From Candidatus Sulfopaludibacter sp. SbA3 (lineage in GTDB: Bacteria; Acidobacteriota; Terriglobia; 20CM-2-55-15): a stretch of DNA of 33,491 nucleotides. Under the pieces are notes generated by a model. It saw nothing but the letters and a program-made list of their open reading frames with translations. It made no database searches and had not been told where the DNA came from. This document shows positions 31,404 to 33,491 of the stretch, one piece after another. The stretch is from NCBI GenBank assembly GCA_945865815.1, contig CAMBFR010000039.1:1-33491 (forward strand), written 5' to 3'. How positions within the stretch are numbered: position 1 is the stretch's first letter; every line of letters starts with the position of its first letter. The translations under genes were made by a program, and so were the position numbers.

Positions 31404-33347
31404 ATGATCAAGGCCAACCCGACCAACCGATCTGTTGCTTCCGCCGCACCGCCGGCCTCCTCACTTGGCCGATGGTTCCAGAAGGGTGGAAGCATGGACG
31501 AGCAGCACGCGCACTCCGAAACTCACCCGTGGTACATGGTTCTGTGGCTCACCGGAGTGGACTACTTCTCGACGCTGGGTTACCAGCCGGGCATTGCGTT
31601 GATAGCGGCCGGCGCGCTCTCTCCGATTGCGACTCTTATCCTTGTCGGCGTGACGCTGCTGGGCGCCCTGCCGGTCTATTCCCAGGTTGCGTTCCGCTCT
31701 TACGCGGGGCAGGGATCGATTGCAATGCTCGAGAACCTGCTGCCGGGCTGGCGCGGCAAGCTGTTCGTCCTCATCCTGCTTGGTTTCGCCGCGACAGATT
31801 TCGTAATTACGATGACGCTTTCGGCCGCGGATGCGGCGCAGCACGCCATGGAAAACCCTTATCTTGAGCCGTTTCTCGGAGAAGCGCGCGTCTTGCTCAC
31901 CGTGGGTCTTCTGGCGTTGCTCACCATCGTCTTTCTCAAGGGTTTTGTCGAAGCCATCGGGCTGGCCGCGGCAGTGGCTGTTCCATACCTGCTGCTGAAC
32001 CTGGTGGTTCTGCTGCGCGGTTTCGCCGAGATAGGCCGCCGTCCCGAACTGCTGGCCGGCTGGCGCCTGGACCTGATGGCGCATGGAGACTGGACGATGA
32101 TTTTCATCGCATCCGGAATCATATTTCCCAAACTGGCGCTCGGCATGAGTGGTTTTGAAACCGGCGTCTCCGTCATGCCGCTGGTCTCGGGAAAGGGAAC
32201 TCCGGAGCGCGTCCGCGCAACCCGCCTGCTGCTCACGGCTGCGGCGGTGATTATGAGCGTCATGCTGGTGTTGTCGAGCTTCATCACCACACTGCTGATT
32301 CCCGAGGAGGCATTTCGGACCGGCGGAGAAGCCGGCGGCCGCGCGATCGCGTATCTCGCCCACCTCTATCTGGGCGGCGTTTTCGGCACGGTCTACGATA
32401 TCTCGACCATATTGATTCTCTGGTTCGCGGGCGCATCCGCAATGGCAGGGCTGATCAACCTGATTCCCCGGTATCTGCCGCGTTTCGGAATGGCGCCCCG
32501 GTGGGTCGCGTACCGGCGGCCGCTCGTCCTGGTTCTGTTCGTCATCTCAATCGTTGTGACCGTGGTTTTCGAAGCCGATGTCGAGTCGCAGGCCGGGGCT
32601 TACGCCACGGGCGTGCTGGTGCTGATGCTCTCTGCCGCAGTCGCGGTGGCGCTGGCGCTGTGGCGCGAAAGAACCGGGGCGGCTCGGCGCAATGGAGCAA
32701 TACTCAGCGTGTATTTCTGGATTGTCAGCGCTGTTTTTGCCTTTGCGCTCGTCGATAACATCATCGAAAGACCGGATGGCGTCATCATTGCCAGCATCTT
32801 TATCGCCTGCGTGGTTGTCGTTAGCGCGATCAGCCGGTACTGGCGCGCCACCGAGCTGCGAGTTTCCGAAGTCACTTTCGTGAACGGCGACAGCGAAAGA
32901 GTGTGGCAGCGTATCGTGGGTAAAAAAGTGAATCTCGTGACCCTGCGTACGAACACTCCGGAGGCCCGTGCCCAAAAGGCGGCCGAAGTAAGAAAGCACT
33001 ACGCAACCCGTGGTGCGCTGGCCTTCATTCACGTGAAACTGCTCGACAACCGCAGCGAGTTCCTTTCGCCTATTCAAATCAGCGTGACGCAGGAGGGCGA
33101 AGACTTTGTGGTCGAGGTTTCGGGCGCGATCGCGATCGCCAATACCATTGCTTATGTCAGCGAACTGATCGATCCTGTCAGCATTTTCCTGGGACTGACG
33201 CGGCAGAACCTTATGACGCAATCCTTCCGCTTTATTTTTCTGGGGGAAGGTGAGACCGGACTTCTTGTCTATACGATCCTGCTGAAGTATTGGGAGTTGA
33301 CGCCTGAGGATGACGTGCGGCCCCTGATATTCATCATGAGCGAATAA
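31404..33347 (+). CDS. APC-superfamily amino-acid-type permease with C-terminal soluble domain
   Basis: 647 residues from ATG 31404, or 617 from ATG 31494, which has a better ribosome site (AAGGGTGGA); the first 30 residues do not resemble the family. WLTGVDYFSTLGYQPGIALI is the typical first membrane helix of this APC branch, and about twelve hydrophobic segments follow to residue ~475 (for example LLTAAAVIMSVMLVLSSFIT). The last ~170 residues are a hydrophilic mixed domain with no motif I recognise, possibly regulatory. It should import amino acids or related solutes across the inner membrane; the substrate is unknown. A strong hairpin follows the stop by three bases. Confidence 0.85.
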   Translation: MIKANPTNRSVASAAPPASSLGRWFQKGGSMDEQHAHSETHPWYMVLWLTGVDYFSTLGYQPGIALIAAGALSPIATLILVGVTLLGALPVYSQVAFRSYAGQGSIAMLENLLPGWRGKLFVLILLGFAATDFVITMTLSAADAAQHAMENPYLEPFLGEARVLLTVGLLALLTIVFLKGFVEAIGLAAAVAVPYLLLNLVVLLRGFAEIGRRPELLAGWRLDLMAHGDWTMIFIASGIIFPKLALGMSGFETGVSVMPLVSGKGTPERVRATRLLLTAAAVIMSVMLVLSSFITTLLIPEEAFRTGGEAGGRAIAYLAHLYLGGVFGTVYDISTILILWFAGASAMAGLINLIPRYLPRFGMAPRWVAYRRPLVLVLFVISIVVTVVFEADVESQAGAYATGVLVLMLSAAVAVALALWRERTGAARRNGAILSVYFWIVSAVFAFALVDNIIERPDGVIIASIFIACVVVVSAISRYWRATELRVSEVTFVNGDSERVWQRIVGKKVNLVTLRTNTPEARAQKAAEVRKHYATRGALAFIHVKLLDNRSEFLSPIQISVTQEGEDFVVEVSGAIAIANTIAYVSELIDPVSIFLGLTRQNLMTQSFRFIFLGEGETGLLVYTILLKYWELTPEDDVRPLIFIMSE

Positions 33348-33350
33348 AGT

Positions 33351-33371
33351 CCCCTCCTGGATTAGGAGGGG
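33351..33371 (+). terminator. Hairpin terminator after the permease gene
   Basis: CCCCTCCT (33351-33358) and AGGAGGGG (33364-33371) pair perfectly around GGATT, starting three bases after the stop. No long T-run follows, but the second stem next to it has TTTTT in its loop. It may be the left end of the compound repeat that fills the rest of the window. Confidence 0.55.
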
Positions 33372-33372
33372 C

Positions 33373-33491
33373 GCCGTTCGCGCGTTTTTCAGCGAACGGC
33401 GGGGTGGTGTACATGATGCGAAGCCACCTTATAGATAGTCGCGAAGCGCACCGAAATTGATAAGGTCGCTTCGCGCCGTTCCGTACCACCC
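33373..33491. repeat. Compound repeat element, runs off the window end
   Basis: GCCGTTCGC and GCGAACGGC (33373-33381 and 33392-33400) form one stem. A larger imperfect stem follows: GGGTGGT (33402-33408) pairs with ACCACCC (33485-33491), and inside it GCGAAGCCACCTTAT pairs with ATAAGGTCGCTTCGC at one mismatch. GCGAACGGCGGGG and TACCACCC also occur at 1306-1330, so this is a dispersed repeat. No coding frame is seen in it. Confidence 0.7.

Overview
The window is GC-rich bacterial chromosome; the 60-base rows I counted ran from 48 to 65 % GC. It most resembles an acidobacterium, or a close relative known from metagenomes. The main reasons are two tandem receptor-type Ser/Thr kinase genes whose C-terminal halves are TolB/PD40 beta-propellers, and a 1632-residue secreted NHL/TIG/Ig-like protein with an N-terminal module I associate with Solibacter-type genomes. 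This assignment is inference; there is no rRNA or other marker gene here. No tRNA, rRNA, CRISPR array, prophage or transposase gene was seen.

Layout. (1) 1-1203: the tail of an acyl-CoA dehydrogenase and a CoA-ester lyase, reading right. (2) 1404-3346: an alpha/beta hydrolase and a luciferase-like (LLM) flavin oxidoreductase, reading left. (3) 3599-4238: two overlapping small coiled-coil genes of unknown function. (4) 8191-4350: a leftward operon of aminotransferase, SurA-DsbA-type oxidoreductase, a CoA-transferase beta subunit without its alpha partner, and a TauE/SafE exporter. (5) 8368-12402: a rightward three-gene molybdenum hydroxylase operon. The FAD subunit has the extra cysteine loop of 4-hydroxybenzoyl-CoA reductase, which points to reductive removal of a phenolic hydroxyl from an aromatic CoA ester. 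(6) 12637-14151: a secreted MBL-fold hydrolase. (7) 14329-20188: a broken propeller remnant, an intact kinase-propeller gene, and a translationally coupled paralogue whose kinase domain has lost its key catalytic residues. (8) 20305-20607: a lone VapB-like antitoxin. (9) 25606-20708: the giant secreted NHL protein. (10) 27141-25624: a Fic AMP-transferase-type protein carrying its own inhibitory motif. (11) 30283-27354: quinone oxidoreductase, N-carbamoylputrescine amidase and agmatine deiminase; the last two make putrescine from agmatine. (12) 30419-33347: a zinc alcohol dehydrogenase-type enzyme and an APC-type permease.

The most unusual non-coding structure is a set of long, nearly perfect inverted repeats between genes: 33-, 49-, 37- and 46-bp arms at 1235-1308, 4240-4345, 12540-12617 and 14175-14304. 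The first two have 8-nt loops that share GTGGT and related arms, so they look like one REP-like mobile hairpin family. A shorter relative sits at 30382-30412, and a compound hairpin element closes the window. The most notable protein-level observation is the active kinase/pseudokinase pair.
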